From Blastobasis lacticolella (lineage: Eukaryota; Arthropoda; Insecta; Lepidoptera; Blastobasidae): a stretch of DNA of 64,000 nucleotides. A program made the translations under genes and the position numbers. Below are positions 35,590-57,810 of this stretch, piece by piece. Below the pieces are notes generated by a model. The model was not told the DNA's origin, did no database searches, and saw only the letters and a program-made list of their open reading frames with translations. How positions within the stretch are numbered: the stretch's first letter is position 1; every line of letters begins with the position of its first letter. Location: the NCBI GenBank assembly GCA_905147135.1, contig LR990046.1, positions 11,376,501 to 11,440,500 on the forward strand, read 5' to 3'.

Positions 35590-35970
35590 TATCAGTTAAG
35601 CCGTGTAGCTCCGGCTAAGAATAGAGCTACGGTCTTCCCCGCATGTCGTAAGAGGCGTCTAAAGGGGGTCATCGGAGTTGCGGACACTTGTGGTGGGGGC
35701 TACAATGTCCGACCAAACGACTCCGGGGACGGTGTCGGCTTGGGGTGGTCATCAAGCCGATACGCACCGGAACGGTGTAGGGGCAGGTTTGGAGAGTACA
35801 CAACCGGCCTCGCGATGGGCCTTCGGGCGCGGTGTTCATAGGGTTCCGGAGCCCATCGAACTGCACCGAGGTGGACCACCGTGGAGTTTTTAGTGGGTAG
35901 AAGTCCCACATAACCCAACTCTTCCCCCAAGGGGTTGGGTACCTGTATCGCAGGTTTCCTCCACGTTACC
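35590..35970 (+). repeat. GC-rich repeat, possibly a LINE 5' UTR
   Basis: About 380 nt of GC-rich sequence in AT-rich surroundings: CGTAAGAGGCGTCTAAAGGG, GGTGTCGGCTTGGGGTGGTC, CCGAGGTGGACCACCGTGGA, TTCCCCCAAGGGGTTGGGTA. All frames break repeatedly. It ends near the repeat at 36008. Phrases like these recur in lepidopteran sequences I have seen, but I cannot name the element. Confidence 0.4.
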
Positions 35971-36007
35971 AAAAAAAAGGGACTATCAGTTTTTTTTTGT
36001 TTATACC

Positions 36008-36115
36008 ACTAAGGTGGCAAACAAGCTTGCGGCCTGCCTGATGGTAAGCAGCCACCGCAGCCTATGGACGTTTGCAATACCAGGGGCATCACCCACCCCG
36101 TTAAATGTACCGTTA
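36008..36115 (+). repeat. Second copy of the GGTGGCAAACAAGCTTGCGG repeat
   Basis: AAGGTGGCAAACAAGCTTGC, GTAAGCAGCCACCGCAGCCT, TTTGCAATACCAGGGGCATC: about 85-90% like 21220-21310, then it stops. Confidence 0.65.
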
Positions 36116-36189
36116 CCTACCAAGTGGGTGGCGTAATCTAGCTCACCTACATGGATCAATTATTTTATGGTGTGTGTCGGGCCTATAGG

Positions 36190-36435
36190 TGGGAACTAAC
36201 AAAATAATTAAACAGGTAAATCTATTCATGATTTTACGATCATACCATCTTACAAAAAACTACAAACTTATTACATAATCTTCATTTTCGTCTATAGAAC
36301 TAGGGAACTAACTAAATAATTAAATAGGTATCTATTCGTGTTTAACTTGACACTAGCTACCTGACACTATTTATTTTACGATTATGCCATCTTACAAAAA
36401 ACTACCAACATAATTGTATTACACAAACTTAATTT
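36190..36435 (+). repeat. Imperfect tandem duplication, about 115-140 bp
   Basis: AACTAACAAAATAATTAAAC and AACTAACTAAATAATTAAAT lie 113 nt apart. CCATCTTACAAAAAACTA recurs 143 nt apart, because the second unit has an extra segment of about 30 nt. Confidence 0.65.
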
Positions 36436-37387
36436 TCATTAAAAGAACTACAAAAAACACTAGATCTCAATAAATTAAAGACCGTAAATAACAAAATGCT
36501 TCTCACTTCACTCCTAAACAATGGTGCCGATAGAAAGCCAGTTTGCATCGTCCAGTCATAAATCACCGAAGCGAAACATTTATTTCCAAAACAAACAAAT
36601 GATTTCCAAACTAGGGCTTCAAATAAGCAATTGAAAGCAAAGACAAACCATGTGAACAATTCAATTGCTGGAACTTGGCTGATCTGTCACTCAAACCTTG
36701 TCACGGTCGACAAAAATGGCGTACATTGTTGGGTGGGCAACAAGGGGAGACAAGAAAAAACACCAGATTCAATGCGTTAAGGCAACAATGCGCATACCAA
36801 ACGTCTTGTTTAGGAAACATTGAGCTCTGAAATAATAGAGGCTGTAAACCGTATGCCCACAGCGACCCAGCGATGGCTGTGGCCATTGAACCCGAAATGC
36901 AGTCGTAAATTATAAACAAGCGACGAATAGTGCAACGAAAGGAGTGATAAATTGTCCAAACATTATTATTTTGCATTGACAAATTTATTTGTGATACGTA
37001 GACGATAGATAGAGATCTACATATACCTACCTACCTACATATAACAATGGCGCTGTGGTTAACAATGGACAAAACAGAATTAGGTAGATTAGGTGCCATT
37101 ACGAAAAGGTAAGTAGGTAGTTCTTTTTAACTTTTTGAATTGTGATTTCGTGCAATTTAAAAGTTGAAAGCACAAAAATGTAACTTACTTGGGTAAGCAT
37201 CGATTTTAGAGTTTAGGGCTGATTGCTGAAATATTCACGATAATACTTATTTGAAAAGTATTGAAAGATGAAATCTGGATAGCATGCTACTGACGTTAAA
37301 TATCATAGTTAATTTAATGTGGGTAGCAATACATTAATAAACAAGACATATAAATTGCAGACAGTCGGTCGACCTGAGTCGTTAAGT

Positions 37388-37615
37388 TGGTTCTATTCTC
37401 GGCCGGGCAGAAATTGGAAATGATTAATTTTAATTTCTGTGACGAAACATCCAGGGTTTTATATGTATAATAAGTACCTATGTATTAAATAATTAAATTA
37501 TAAGTAGTTTATCAGTTTTCTGGTTCCCATAATACAAGCGTTACTTACTTTTAGGCTAGATGGTGCTGTGTGAATTATCCAAGCATATTTATTTATTTAC
37601 AATTACGACAGCTAG
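37388..37615 (+). mobile_element. Same tRNA-derived SINE, plus strand, 5'-truncated
   Basis: It begins inside the B box (GGTTCTATTCTCGGCCGGGC), then AGAAATTGGAAATGATTAAT, the ATAAGTA-rich body and GGCTAGATGGTGCTGTGTGA, ending TTTATTTATTTA. It matches the reverse complement of 14560-14760. Confidence 0.7.
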
Positions 37616-37926
37616 ATAAGTATGGAGAAATAACTAGTATAGTAACTAAAAGTATTATTTGACAACGGCCGCTCTTTGGCTGGCGCGATGGGTCGGCGTC
37701 GTCGTCTGTCCGGGACCGACAGTTCATTATAAATCAACTATCTGATCTTATCTTGGTTCCTAATCACGACTATTAGTGTTTCTCGTAGAAATATATCGAC
37801 AAGCTTTACTATTTAGCCGCCTATATAATATTTTAAAGCGTCGGAAATGGGCCAAATATACATACATAAGCTAGAAAATTCTTACTTATACATAGGTATA
37901 GGCTATAGAGCCTAATAAATCCGGGT

Positions 37927-38021
37927 TGCCCGCTTTGACCTGATCCAGGATTTTGCACATCAGGTAATTACAGTGGAGCGACTGCCATCTGATCTTCGTG
38001 ACCCAGTTAACAGATATACCT
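37927..38021 (-). repeat. Repeat-B internal fragment
   Basis: The reverse complement reads TAACTGGGTCACGAAGATCA, GATGGCAGTCGCTCCACTGT, AATTACCTGATGTGCAAAAT, CCTGGATCAGGTCAAAGCGG, matching the middle of repeat-B. Confidence 0.6.
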
Positions 38022-38099
38022 AACTCAAATACATGTGTGAGATAGATGTAATAAACGATTTTTATTTATTTATTTTTATTTATTTAAATAAAATCATTG

Positions 38100-38190
38100 G
38101 TACTCTACCTACTGGGGATCGATGTCGGTGGCTCTTGGTCACAAGTCGGGCCCATTAACCATTCCCCCATTTAGCCATCGACGCTCTACT
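38100..38190 (-). mobile_element. tRNA-like SINE head, diverged
   Basis: The minus strand reads GAGCGTCGATGGCTAAATGG, GGCCCGACTTGTGACCAAGA, ACATCGATCCCCAGTAGGTA, the same plan as 29625-29705 with a damaged B box. Confidence 0.55.
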
Positions 38191-38233
38191 GAAATGATTA
38201 GTTAATCCTTTATTCAAATATTACATTGTTTAT

Positions 38234-38481
38234 TGCCGTCTGGTGTCCGGTAGAGTATTAAAGCGTCAATCCCTTGTACAACCAACATGTGTGTCGTACA
38301 AAGCGGCTAATACCTGCCAGGCTGACCAGCAGGGACATACGTTCGCAAAGCAAAAGAAAATGGGCAGCAGCGTTTCTGTTCCTCGTTTCTGAACCCGCTT
38401 TCGAAACGTGGAGATCCCCAAGAATCCCTCCACGGACGTGGACGAGGTTCAAGTCCTGCAGTCGACTGTTAATGGCTGTTG
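38234..38481 (+). mobile_element. SINE-A copy 6, diverged
   Basis: GCCGTCTGGTGTCCGGTAGA, GTGTCGTACAAAGCGGCTAA, AATGGGCAGCAGCGTTT, AACGTGGAGATC and CCTGCAGTCGACTGTTAATG follow the family order with many substitutions. This is an old copy. Confidence 0.6.
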
Positions 38482-39680
38482 ACGTATTTAACTCTCATCA
38501 CAAAGGACCGCGCTGCAGAGTAATATTGACGAGTCCCGCATGAGAGCAAACTAACGATCCGTCCTCCATCAACGGCCAATTAATAAAAATTACCTCTTAC
38601 ATAAAACTATTAACGTCCAGCCGCGCGCCGCCGATAAACTGATCGAAATCATCTTCTGCAGCGATAATAAATTAATTGTTTTATTATGTCACAAGCGAGA
38701 CGCGATAAAAAACCGACAAATTACAACGGAATTGAGACATCCCGCTATCTCCTTTATTAGACACGTGGAGCTCTTTACGAATAACAGCCGTCATAAGATA
38801 AAACCTATCGAGAAATCAAAATGGCTGCGCCTACAATTTTTTATCCGGCCGCAGCGTGAGCCTTATGCTAATGAGGCCCAAAAACAAACATTGTTACAAG
38901 CCAAATGTGTAACATACAATAAAAATAAATTAAATAATAAAGGGAATCGTTAAAATGGAAGAAATGTCCGTAATTTATCCACGAGTCACCTTTTAGGCAT
39001 TCCGTGGATGCCTTCGCGGCGGGGCCCCGCCGGCTCTAGACGCGATCTCCAAATAAAAAGGCGCCACAAAAAGACGTATTCAATAAGCCGTTGGCCATTA
39101 CTGGACGTAATCGATGAGATAAATTAATAATAATGAAATCTGAAAGACGCCACAGACATCGTAGTCGTGCATTTAATATGTTGATGATATTCTAAAGCAC
39201 TTGACCACAGTTTAAATGTTTAGAATTATTTTTGAGAAGGTAAATAATAAGTTGGTGATGAGAGAACTGAAAAATAATATGGTTCTAAGTCCGTACCTTC
39301 TCATAACAAAAATATATGAGCGTGTCTCGACTTCATACTTAGTACAGATGCCTAAAACTTAATTATTAAAAATCTTGTAAGTACAGGTATTAAGGTAACA
39401 CAAACCAGATAGACCGGTTTAGTGACCCGTGTAAGGACTTCATCAAAGCTGAGGAACCCGCCTATACCTGCTTATGAGTACACACAGCTGCAGTAAGTGG
39501 TGGCCTCTGTCTTTTAAATAAGTAAAGTAGAAGGAATCTCGACTAGAGATTCGCTGTTTCTACGCTGCTATCACTTACCTACGTTAGATTTAAGACACTG
39601 TTTTAGAAAGAGACCAAATATATCTGTTGTATTGATCCATTTCCACAATTTTACTATTTAACACGTTCGTTTTATACAAT
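38482..39680. promoter_or_regulatory. Repeat-free stretch rich in homeodomain-type and GATA words
   Basis: 38560-39000 carries GGCCAATTAATAAAAATTAC, GATAATAAATTAATTG, TTTTATTATGTCAC, GATAAAACCTATCG, ATGCTAATGAGG and similar cores between CpG-containing spacers, with no transposon match. Such texture is usual for insect enhancers, but no factor or target can be named. Confidence 0.25.
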
Positions 39681-39684
39681 GCTA

Positions 39685-39855
39685 TTAAACCCGGCGCGAC
39701 TTCATTCGCGTACACCTACTTTAGCCCGGTCTACCATTTTTTCTTAATTATAAACCATCCTCTTGAATCACTCTATCTATTGTTGAAAACCGCATTCAAA
39801 TCCGTTGCGTAGTGTAAAAGACCTAAGTGTACAAAGGACAGACGGCAAGCGATAG
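39685..39855 (+). repeat. LINE 3' UTR-type repeat (GGCGCGACTTCATTCGCG), copy 2
   Basis: AAACCCGGCGCGACTTCATT, CGCATTCAAATCCGTTGCGT and AAAAGACCTAAGTGTACAAA follow copy 1 at about 80% identity. Confidence 0.6.
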
Positions 39856-39964
39856 ATATAAACTTAAAAAACACAAGACTTTACCGAGTTTATCAGAAAG
39901 CGCAAGCGCAAATTGTACAATGTACAATAAGTTCACAAAAGAAGGTTACGCCACTCCCTTTGTT

Positions 39965-40150
39965 GTTTGCATACCTTCTATTATTATTTAAAATAGGGGC
40001 TCTACTATACTCTGACGCTGACTGTACCAGTACCACCACCTTACCTAGCCTTAATTCTACCGCCAAGTTAGCATTAGTATTCTCCAGTGCACCATGGGAT
40101 CTGGATTTGGGGAACTGTGGCTTCGTCCCGTTGCCACAGTTCCCCAAGCC
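39965..40150 (-). repeat. Dispersed repeat, diverged inverted copy
   Basis: The reverse complement reads GCCACAGTTCCCCAAATCCA, CCATGGTGCACTGGAGAATA and GGTGGTGGTACTGGTACAGT, related to 60160-60300. Confidence 0.5.
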
Positions 40151-40410
40151 GTCCGTTGAATATAGCCTTTAGATGTATGATTGTATTAAAAGTGCACATT
40201 AAAATTTCCACATTCTAAAATGTCCACCCATTCATCCACTGTACCGAACAGCCGGTCAAGCAAAATGTCTAGCCCATCGAAACGACCATCTATAAGAACC
40301 CACAATTAAATCGACTCTCAAAAGACTAGGGACCAGAGTTCCAGTGACGGTTGGATGCCGTTATCTGCAACGAACCCGCTGCTCGGACCAGCAGCACCGG
40401 GTCTGGGGGT

Positions 40411-40440
40411 CCAGTGGTTCCGGATCTCCGGAACCACTGG
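40411..40440. repeat. Near-perfect 30-bp palindrome
   Basis: CCAGTGGTTCCGGA and its exact reverse complement, separated only by TC, within a GC-rich patch (40370-40440). Confidence 0.85.
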
Positions 40441-40789
40441 AGGGATTTGAATGAATCTTTTTGTTGTTGTGTACGTATTAAACCTAGGCAACATATAGGG
40501 TGTAATTGATTTGGAAACTGGAACACCCGATGAGATACACTTACCTAATATAGCCATAACAGACCAGCTAAACTATAAGAAATATGGAAATAGTTTGGGG
40601 TCCAACTTAAAATCTAGGCTATCTAATTCGGTAGAGCAAAAACAAAGATACAGCTTGACCTCTCCGTCGTACTAGCGTTCATACATTAAGCGGTCATTTA
40701 AAATGGTCAATTTGGACATGATAAACTACCCTAAAAACACGGTAAAAGGCTAGTAATATATAAAGTTTATATGTATGTTTGCAATGACT

Positions 40790-41235
40790 TCGTTTGTTAC
40801 CTCTTTACGCCAGAACGGATAAATGGATTTAGATGAAATTTGGTAGGTAAATACGGAAAACAAAAACAGATCTTATCACGTAAGCATAAGACTTGTAGTT
40901 GAATGAAAAGAGGCCTATAACTTTCTATTGGCTTGCTGTTTCTGAACCGTACGCATTCCAGTTGTACGTAGTACATATTATTTCTATGGGAATAACATAT
41001 AGGCTACATTTATCCCCCCACCTCTACCCCTCAATTGCGCCATATAACGTGTAGCCGACGCGGGCGGAACCGTGGAAAGGTAGTATTAAAAATGCGAACT
41101 TTTATTATAACTCCTTCACGCAAAATTACTGAACGGATGAAATTTGGCAGTAATCTATAATTATAATTATCCATAATAGGCTATATTTATAACAAAATTT
41201 TATGTGGTTCCCGTGGGAACGAAGTCACTGTAGTC
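40790..41235 (+). repeat. Insect repeat of the 'GATGAAATTTGG' type (LINE 3' UTR-like)
   Basis: AACGGATAAATGGATTTAGA, TGAAATTTGGTAGGTAAATA, AATAACATATAGGCTACATT, TGAACGGATGAAATTTGGCA and TGGTTCCCGTGGGAACGAAG are phrases that recur in insect non-LTR element 3' regions. Two partial units seem fused. A related shorter piece (reverse) is at 60890-60975. Confidence 0.5.
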
Positions 41236-41394
41236 ATTAAAATTATGAGTTTTTAAATGTGCAAAGGAGTTTACCGCGAGAGAGTCACCGTAGATATCTT
41301 TTATAACGCTGTAATAAAAAATATATTCAAGTATGTTTCAGTTTTCTATTACTCTAATTATGAGAGCGGATAAAACCCATTTAAACATGCTTTT

Positions 41395-41500
41395 TAGAGT
41401 TAGGGTACCCGAAGGGTGGAAAGCGAACTAAAAGCCTGCGCTGTCTGACCGTCTGTCTGTCACTGTCTGTATATCTTTAGAACCGTAATAGGTTGACACT
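41395..41500 (+). repeat. Insect repeat of the 'GGTACCCGAAGGGT' type
   Basis: GGGTACCCGAAGGGTGGAAA, CCGTCTGTCTGTCACTGTCT and CTTTAGAACCGTAATAGG are a familiar transposable-element 3' signature in insects; the parent element is not identifiable here. Confidence 0.45.
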
Positions 41501-42011
41501 GTATTAGTTATTTATTTATAAGTGTACACAAAAATGGCAATATATACAGAGCAAATGTATATATGACATAAAAGGCACAACTTATTTCTATGAAGAAATT
41601 TCTTCCAGCAGGCCTACAAAGAGAACGTGATGATTAGAAGCAGTTAGTTAATTCGCCTAAAATTCCAACTCATCAATATGATAAACTATTCATTGACGCA
41701 ACACCGCAAATAAACTGCTTTTACTGCGGGGGCGCCGTGGTATACGTACATATATACATAGGTACTTACACCCATATCCCACAGGGGTATCGAGTGCCAC
41801 AAACTACGAAAGCAGCATACGCTAACGATTAACCGCTCCAGAACTGAATTGCATTATGTTTAACCACTAAGTATAAAACGGCCCGCCCAAACGTAGAATG
41901 TAAACACAAAAACTTTGACGTAGTATGTAAACAAACCGATATGCCAGAACATGAACAACAAGCTTTTCATAATGCGCGTTCTATTTTAACTGGATACTAA
42001 GTACCTACTGG

Positions 42012-42115
42012 TCAAGACAAATTAAACGAGCCCTAACTCGGTGGTTTTATCATTCGTAGTTTAGGAGTTCCTTTGACCACCTTCCTGCTTCAACATCAGA
42101 TCAGCTCTATCATAG
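42012..42115 (+). repeat. Dispersed repeat, copy 2 (AAACGAGCCCTAACTCG)
   Basis: TCAAGACAAATTAAACGAGC, TTTAGGAGTTCCTTTGACCA and CCTTCCTGCTTCAACATCAG align with 314-412. Confidence 0.65.
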
Positions 42116-42126
42116 GCGTAGTGAAA

Positions 42127-42140
42127 GGGGGGGGGGGGGG
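42127..42140 (+). repeat. Poly(G) run of 14
   Basis: GAAA followed by 14 G, then TTCAGGGGG. A second G run (9) is at 42669-42677. Sequencing or assembly length errors are likely at such runs. Confidence 0.85.
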
Positions 42141-42227
42141 TTCAGGGGGTTTAAAACCCCCCGAAATCATTTCACACCGACTGCGCCGCGTGATCAATCC
42201 AGACTTTAACAGCCAAAATATCAAAAT

Positions 42228-42460
42228 TACCGAGCGTTGCCCACCTCTATAACACGTTGCTCTGGCAGCAAAAATACAAATGTCCCTCCACTGCCAAAGC
42301 CACTGTTCCCCAAATCCCCACCCCATGGAGCACTGGAAACCTTACTCACCAGCAGAAACACAATACTATTGTTTAGCTGCGGCATTCTGTAAGGTGGAGG
42401 TACTTCCCCAGTCGGGCGGCTCCAATTCGAACGGGATACCCCGCTATGCCCTACCTCTCT
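42228..42460 (+). repeat. Dispersed repeat, second copy (GCCACTGTTCCCCAAATCC)
   Basis: AGCGTTGCCCACCTCTATAA, CTGGCAGCAAAAATACAAAT, CCACTGTTCCCCAAATCCCC and AGTCGGGCGGCTCCAATTCG match 60105-60320. Confidence 0.65.
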
Positions 42461-43675
42461 TCCTCCTCTATAAGTTTCCTTCAGCTCTTTTTAACCAAAA
42501 ATTGAAAAATTTCATGCTCACTGCGCTCGCTCATTTCGCCGCGTACTTAATTCAGATTTAAAGAGCCAATATGTAGGTATATCAAAAAGTCCGAACCGAG
42601 CTGCGCACACTCAGTATTTTTCATTTTGAATTACTCCTACATTTTCATTACCGAAAATGTAGGAGAATGGGGGGGGGGCACAATCAAGTTACAAAGTAAC
42701 AGACTAGCAAATAGTCCAAAAAACTATTGCTCCTTCCTAGAGCATGTAGACGTTGCGCGTGACAGCTGTCAAACTAAAATGTGAAAGTTATTCAAAATCG
42801 GTTCAGTAACTTTCCATCCTTTACTAAAAACCTTATCCTACCCTACCTAGATTTCTGGTGCAGTGGAAATTCTGATACAGGGGACCTGGAGATTCTGAGG
42901 CAGTGGACGTTCTGATACTGTGGTCATTCTGATACACTAGACATGCGGATAAAGTCTGAGATCTGAGACAGTGGACGTTCTGGTATACTTTAATATAGTG
43001 GACTATAACCAGTACCGGTCGTCCTTTATTTGGCCATAGTTTTGACCACGTTTAGCTTAACTAAATAGAAAAACTACTTAAGTAATGTTTCAAATCTGTT
43101 GTATGCTCTTATACTTACTGTAAATCTACCTACAAGGATATGACGTCTGTCTCTGTCGAACTCGTCATCTTTTACAAGCTTTAATTTAACTATTAGAAAG
43201 TGGTATCAAGTCGAACTTGTTATCATTTTTTAAAGTATTTCTCTCACTCCTGGCAATGTTTGTGCTCCTCGTATCTACACAAACTAGATTAAACACAATA
43301 CACGAAAGGTGGGTTATGGTTCAACACATTACATATAGTACTAAGGGGCCCTCCACGATCTAAGTGGCCCAAGAAGCCAACCTCACCTGTACGCCGTGCG
43401 GTCCCCCTGCTGGCAGACGGACGAAGCTCAGACGGCTTTTCCATCGGGTTATGCGGAGCAGATGGTAGTCGCCGCAAATATAAAACCAGATCACCTCAGA
43501 AAATTATGGCAGGTTCAGTACCTACAGAAATCCAACACTAATCGTCCGTCACCGCAAAGTGACGCGTAGGAGGGGGGAAGGGGGCTCGTTGTTAGAGTGG
43601 GTTAAAGCTTAGTGGGTTAGGGGGGCCAAGGGCGGGTCCGGTTAAAGAAGCTAGCCCAAAGAAAAGTCCGCGTCA

Positions 43676-43915
43676 CTATAAATATCGGCACATTGACCGG
43701 ACGTGTTCGTGAGCTTCCTGACATACTCGCTAGGCGTAAGGTGGCGATGGCGTTCCTGTAGGAGACTCAATGAAGAGGCAACAGATCCCCAAACATCGGG
43801 AACGGTGGCAAGCTAATATACACTGGCTCTCTTAAGTTGGGACAACGGATTGGGGTGGTCCGCTCTAAGGAGTTTCGGGTCTGCGTCTTGGACGGCGTTC
43901 GTAGAGCAGGGTAGG
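43676..43915 (+). pseudogene. RTE-type LINE endonuclease (N-terminal) fragment
   Basis: The plus strand reads VTINIGTLTGRVRELPDILA, RRKVAMAFL-stop-ETQ-stop-RGN, NIGNGGKLIYTGSLKLGQRI, GVVRSKEFRV. This matches the start of the AP-like (exonuclease-endonuclease-phosphatase) domain of RTE LINEs: N-x-G-T-L-T-G-R, then QET and a GxKLxY block. In-frame stops replace conserved residues. The G-rich DNA just upstream (43565-43640) may be the element's 5' UTR. Confidence 0.7.
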
Positions 43916-44171
43916 AGTAAAAACCGCCCAAAGTTCAGTGGGACTGAGTGGGATTTTTATCTATGTCATCTCTAGGGATGTCTGATATTGGAGCAGAAAT
44001 CAGCAGAAATATAAATTTCCGGGTAAAACTTATCTTACCTGTACTACACTACTTGCTTCTTTGGAAAGAAATATATTGATTAAAGTTGATTCGGTAGCTC
44101 TGAGTGCCTGCTGCAAATATGAGGGCAAAATTAGGTATTGAAAATTATGGCTATCTAATAATGGTAAGGTT

Positions 44172-44341
44172 CGACTGGGTGTCGTAAAAACCGACTAATG
44201 TCTACTAAGAAGTGCTCTATCTCAAGACCTTCGTTGGTCAGATAAGAAGAAAGTTTTCTGTTGTGTATTTTAAACACTGCAATCTCCAAGCCGCTTGTCA
44301 AAGATATAGATTATAGCAAAGCCCTTCACTCTGGTTCTCGA
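44172..44341 (+). mobile_element. SINE-A copy 7, decayed fragment
   Basis: TGGGTGTCGTAAAAACCGAC, TAAACACTGCAATCTCCAAG and GATTATAGCAAAGCCCTTCA keep the family order; both ends are lost. Confidence 0.45.
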
Positions 44342-44345
44342 GTAG

Positions 44346-44377
44346 CGACCACGTGCCCGTGCACGTGCACGTGGTCG
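44346..44377. repeat. E-box-rich palindrome
   Basis: CGACCACGTGC at 44346-44356 is inverted at 44367-44377. The spacer CCGTGCACGT adds further alternating GC/ACGT. Two CACGTG hexamers sit in the arms. It adjoins a decayed SINE-A. Confidence 0.7.
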
Positions 44378-44802
44378 GCAATGCAGGCCCAAGTGTTCTT
44401 GCAATTTAGAGTTATTCGATACAAGGGTCAGCGATCTTAAAGAACAAAAAGTAACCCTAGGACTATTCCTCGCCGGTCTAAGGGTCAGCGCTGACGGACT
44501 AAGTGGCAACGAATGAGCAGGCTACTTACTCACTTAGAACACTGACAGTGACAGTCACCGATTAGACCACTGACAGGCTCTGCGCAACTTCGGAAGCCAG
44601 TTCTCTTTGTACCGATGTACCGGGTCGATGATAAAACCCGGCAAAAACCATACAAATCCTGGAAATGAAGTAATACTTTAATTTCTATACCACTTCACCA
44701 TAGCATACTGATCCGCTCTATAGAGCGGCTATAGCACAACCTTTAGCTACACCGACTTTTTCGTCCATCAGAACATCAATCAGTAGTGTTATGACATCCT
44801 TT

Positions 44803-45135
44803 ACCTCATCATCATATCAGCCGAAAGACGCCCACTGCTGGGCATAGGCTTCCCCCAGAGATCTCCACAAAGGCCAGTCCTGTGATTTCCGCATCCAGCT
44901 GGTACCTACGATCTTTACCAGGTCGTCGTTCCACCCTGTGGGAGGCCTACCCACGCTGCGTCTTCCGGTACGTGGTCGCCACTCGAGAACTTTACTGCCT
45001 CATCGGCCATCTGTTCTTCGAGCTATGTGCCCTGCCCACTGCAATTTAGCCTGGCAATCCTGAGGGTTATGTCGGTGACCTTGGTTCGCTTGCGGATCTC
45101 CTCTTTTCTGATTCGATCGCGCAACCAGCCTGATT
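44803..45135 (-). pseudogene. RTE-type LINE 3' end, longest copy
   Basis: The minus strand encodes, with few lesions, KSGWLRDRIRKEEIRKRTKV, TDI(A/T)LRIARLK, GHIARRTDGRWG, VGRPPTGWNDDLVKI, VGTSWMRKSQDWPLWRSLGE and AYAQQWASFG before a stop and an ATGATG tail. This is the C-terminal domain of an RTE-like endonuclease/reverse transcriptase polyprotein. The 5' part is missing, as expected from incomplete reverse transcription. Confidence 0.75.
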
Positions 45136-45316
45136 TGTTTTCGTAAGTGATCTATACGTAGAAGGTCTTTATTTACTGGCAGCTATCACACAGTTGGATT
45201 GCAAACGATTTGGCTTCAGTGTGCTACCTTGTAATGGTTTCTGGAAAACTGCTTTAACGGTTTAACAAAATGGCCACTTGGTAGGCATTTCGCGAATTAT
45301 GTACTAGTGAACGTGT

Positions 45317-45594
45317 CTGCGCAACTTTGGCCGTGTGGTGACCGGCAGAGTAGAATAGCACCAACCCCTTACGGCTTACGCTCATGGGTGTCGTACATAG
45401 TGACTAATGTTTTCGAGGCAAAAGATCAAGTCTCCGTAGTCTGAAAAATGGGCAGCAGCATTTTCCATTGTTATATTTAAACACTGCGATCTTCAACCTG
45501 CCTGCCAAGCGTGGAGATTATGGCAATAACCTCCCCTTTCGTGGGAGAGGCTCTAAGTCCTGCAGTGGACTGTTACGGGCTGTGATGATGATGA
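45317..45594 (+). mobile_element. SINE-A copy 8, next to the bel 3' end
   Basis: Full length, from GGCCGTGTGGTGACCGGCAG to GGGCTGTGATGATGATGA. TGAACGTGT is present at 45308-45316 and 45592-45600 (partly overlapping the tail), consistent with a target-site duplication. It lies just downstream of the proposed bel poly(A) site. Confidence 0.75.
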
Positions 45595-45649
45595 ACGTGT
45601 GTATGGTGTTTGTATAATAACAAGGTAGGATTAAAATAAAAATACAGCT

Positions 45650-46782
45650 AAGTATCTGTTTCTTAAATTTTATTGGTAAATTCACATTCAAATTATAGAC
45701 CACGTTGATGACGGGATGTTACATTATGGGATTACTACAGATAAAATTTTAGTTTCATAATTAATACACTAAGATACTGTACCGGTATGTATCAATTTCT
45801 TAAATCTACTGTTTCAATAACTATATCAAGTTCCAGAGTGCATAAATGCTTCGAAATACCAGTGTCAGACAGAATAGAATAGGTACGAGAGCATGTTAAA
45901 ATAGGACAACAATAGGACAATTCAAAAATACACAGTACATCTTTCTTTAAGAATCCACGATACAGATCAAACATCAAAAATATTTCTATATTAAAACTGC
46001 TACTTCACATAATAATTGTTAATTAAAATAATAATACGCGTGCTCATCACGGCTGGCGTGTAGCATACGGAACGTGTGATCGTCGTACATAATAAGAATT
46101 TACACTATCGTACTGGCGGTAGTTCACAAATATTAGTGAAGCCGTCGGTGAATCTATGAAGGTATAGTATAGCAGTATATATTAAGAAACTCGGCCCCGA
46201 CGCGGGCCGGCGCCTGAGATTCAGCGCCCACGCCGGGGACCCCGCAAACACATCCTCTCTAGCGCACCGCTCTCTTCCAACCAACGTATCAATATAAATT
46301 ACTAACATTAAAAGTCACGGTTCAATTTCAGTCCGGAATCACATGCCGCGTTTGCGAACCACCGCCACGCGATCGGAAGACGTCCTCCCGGCGACTGCCT
46401 ACGGCTACTAAAGGCCGTGGGGTGGTTCGTAATCGGGGCACATATTACGAATTATAAATAAAATTATCTATATCGTTATTATAACTTATAAACGACACGA
46501 TCTTGGGACAATAAAGACTAAATAACATACTACATACATTGACGTGACGTCACTGGATACGAACGGTTGGATAATTCAGTAAGAATAGAATTTACCAAGG
46601 GTCTCGCCGAATACGTACTCGTTAACGTAAATATTATGAGATAATCTATATTTGAGTGGTTAATAACGTAAAATTTATGTATGTCAGCGTCGAGTGTACA
46701 TAAATATCGTCTAGTCTGAGGGTCTTGTAAGGGCGAGCAGCATCATACAGCTGGTGCGAGGGCGGTGCGCGGCGGCCGGGGC
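45650..46782 (-). other. bel: Probable bel 3' UTR
   Basis: AT-rich sequence with scattered GC patches runs from the bel stop codon to a minus-strand AATAAA at 45673-45668. It has no recognised repeat, unlike the DNA on either side; a SINE-A copy begins immediately beyond (45594 and lower). Repeat-free DNA ending at a poly(A) signal is what a UTR would look like, but no transcript evidence is available. Confidence 0.45.
45668..45673 (-). promoter_or_regulatory. Candidate poly(A) signal AATAAA for bel
   Basis: I found the plus-strand hexamer TTTATT only here between the bel stop codon and the SINE at 45594. Cleavage would be expected some 15-25 nt further on, near 45650. Confidence 0.4.
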
Positions 46783-57791
<11,009 letters not shown>

Positions 57792-57810
57792 CTGTGGAGG
57801 AAAAAGAGGA

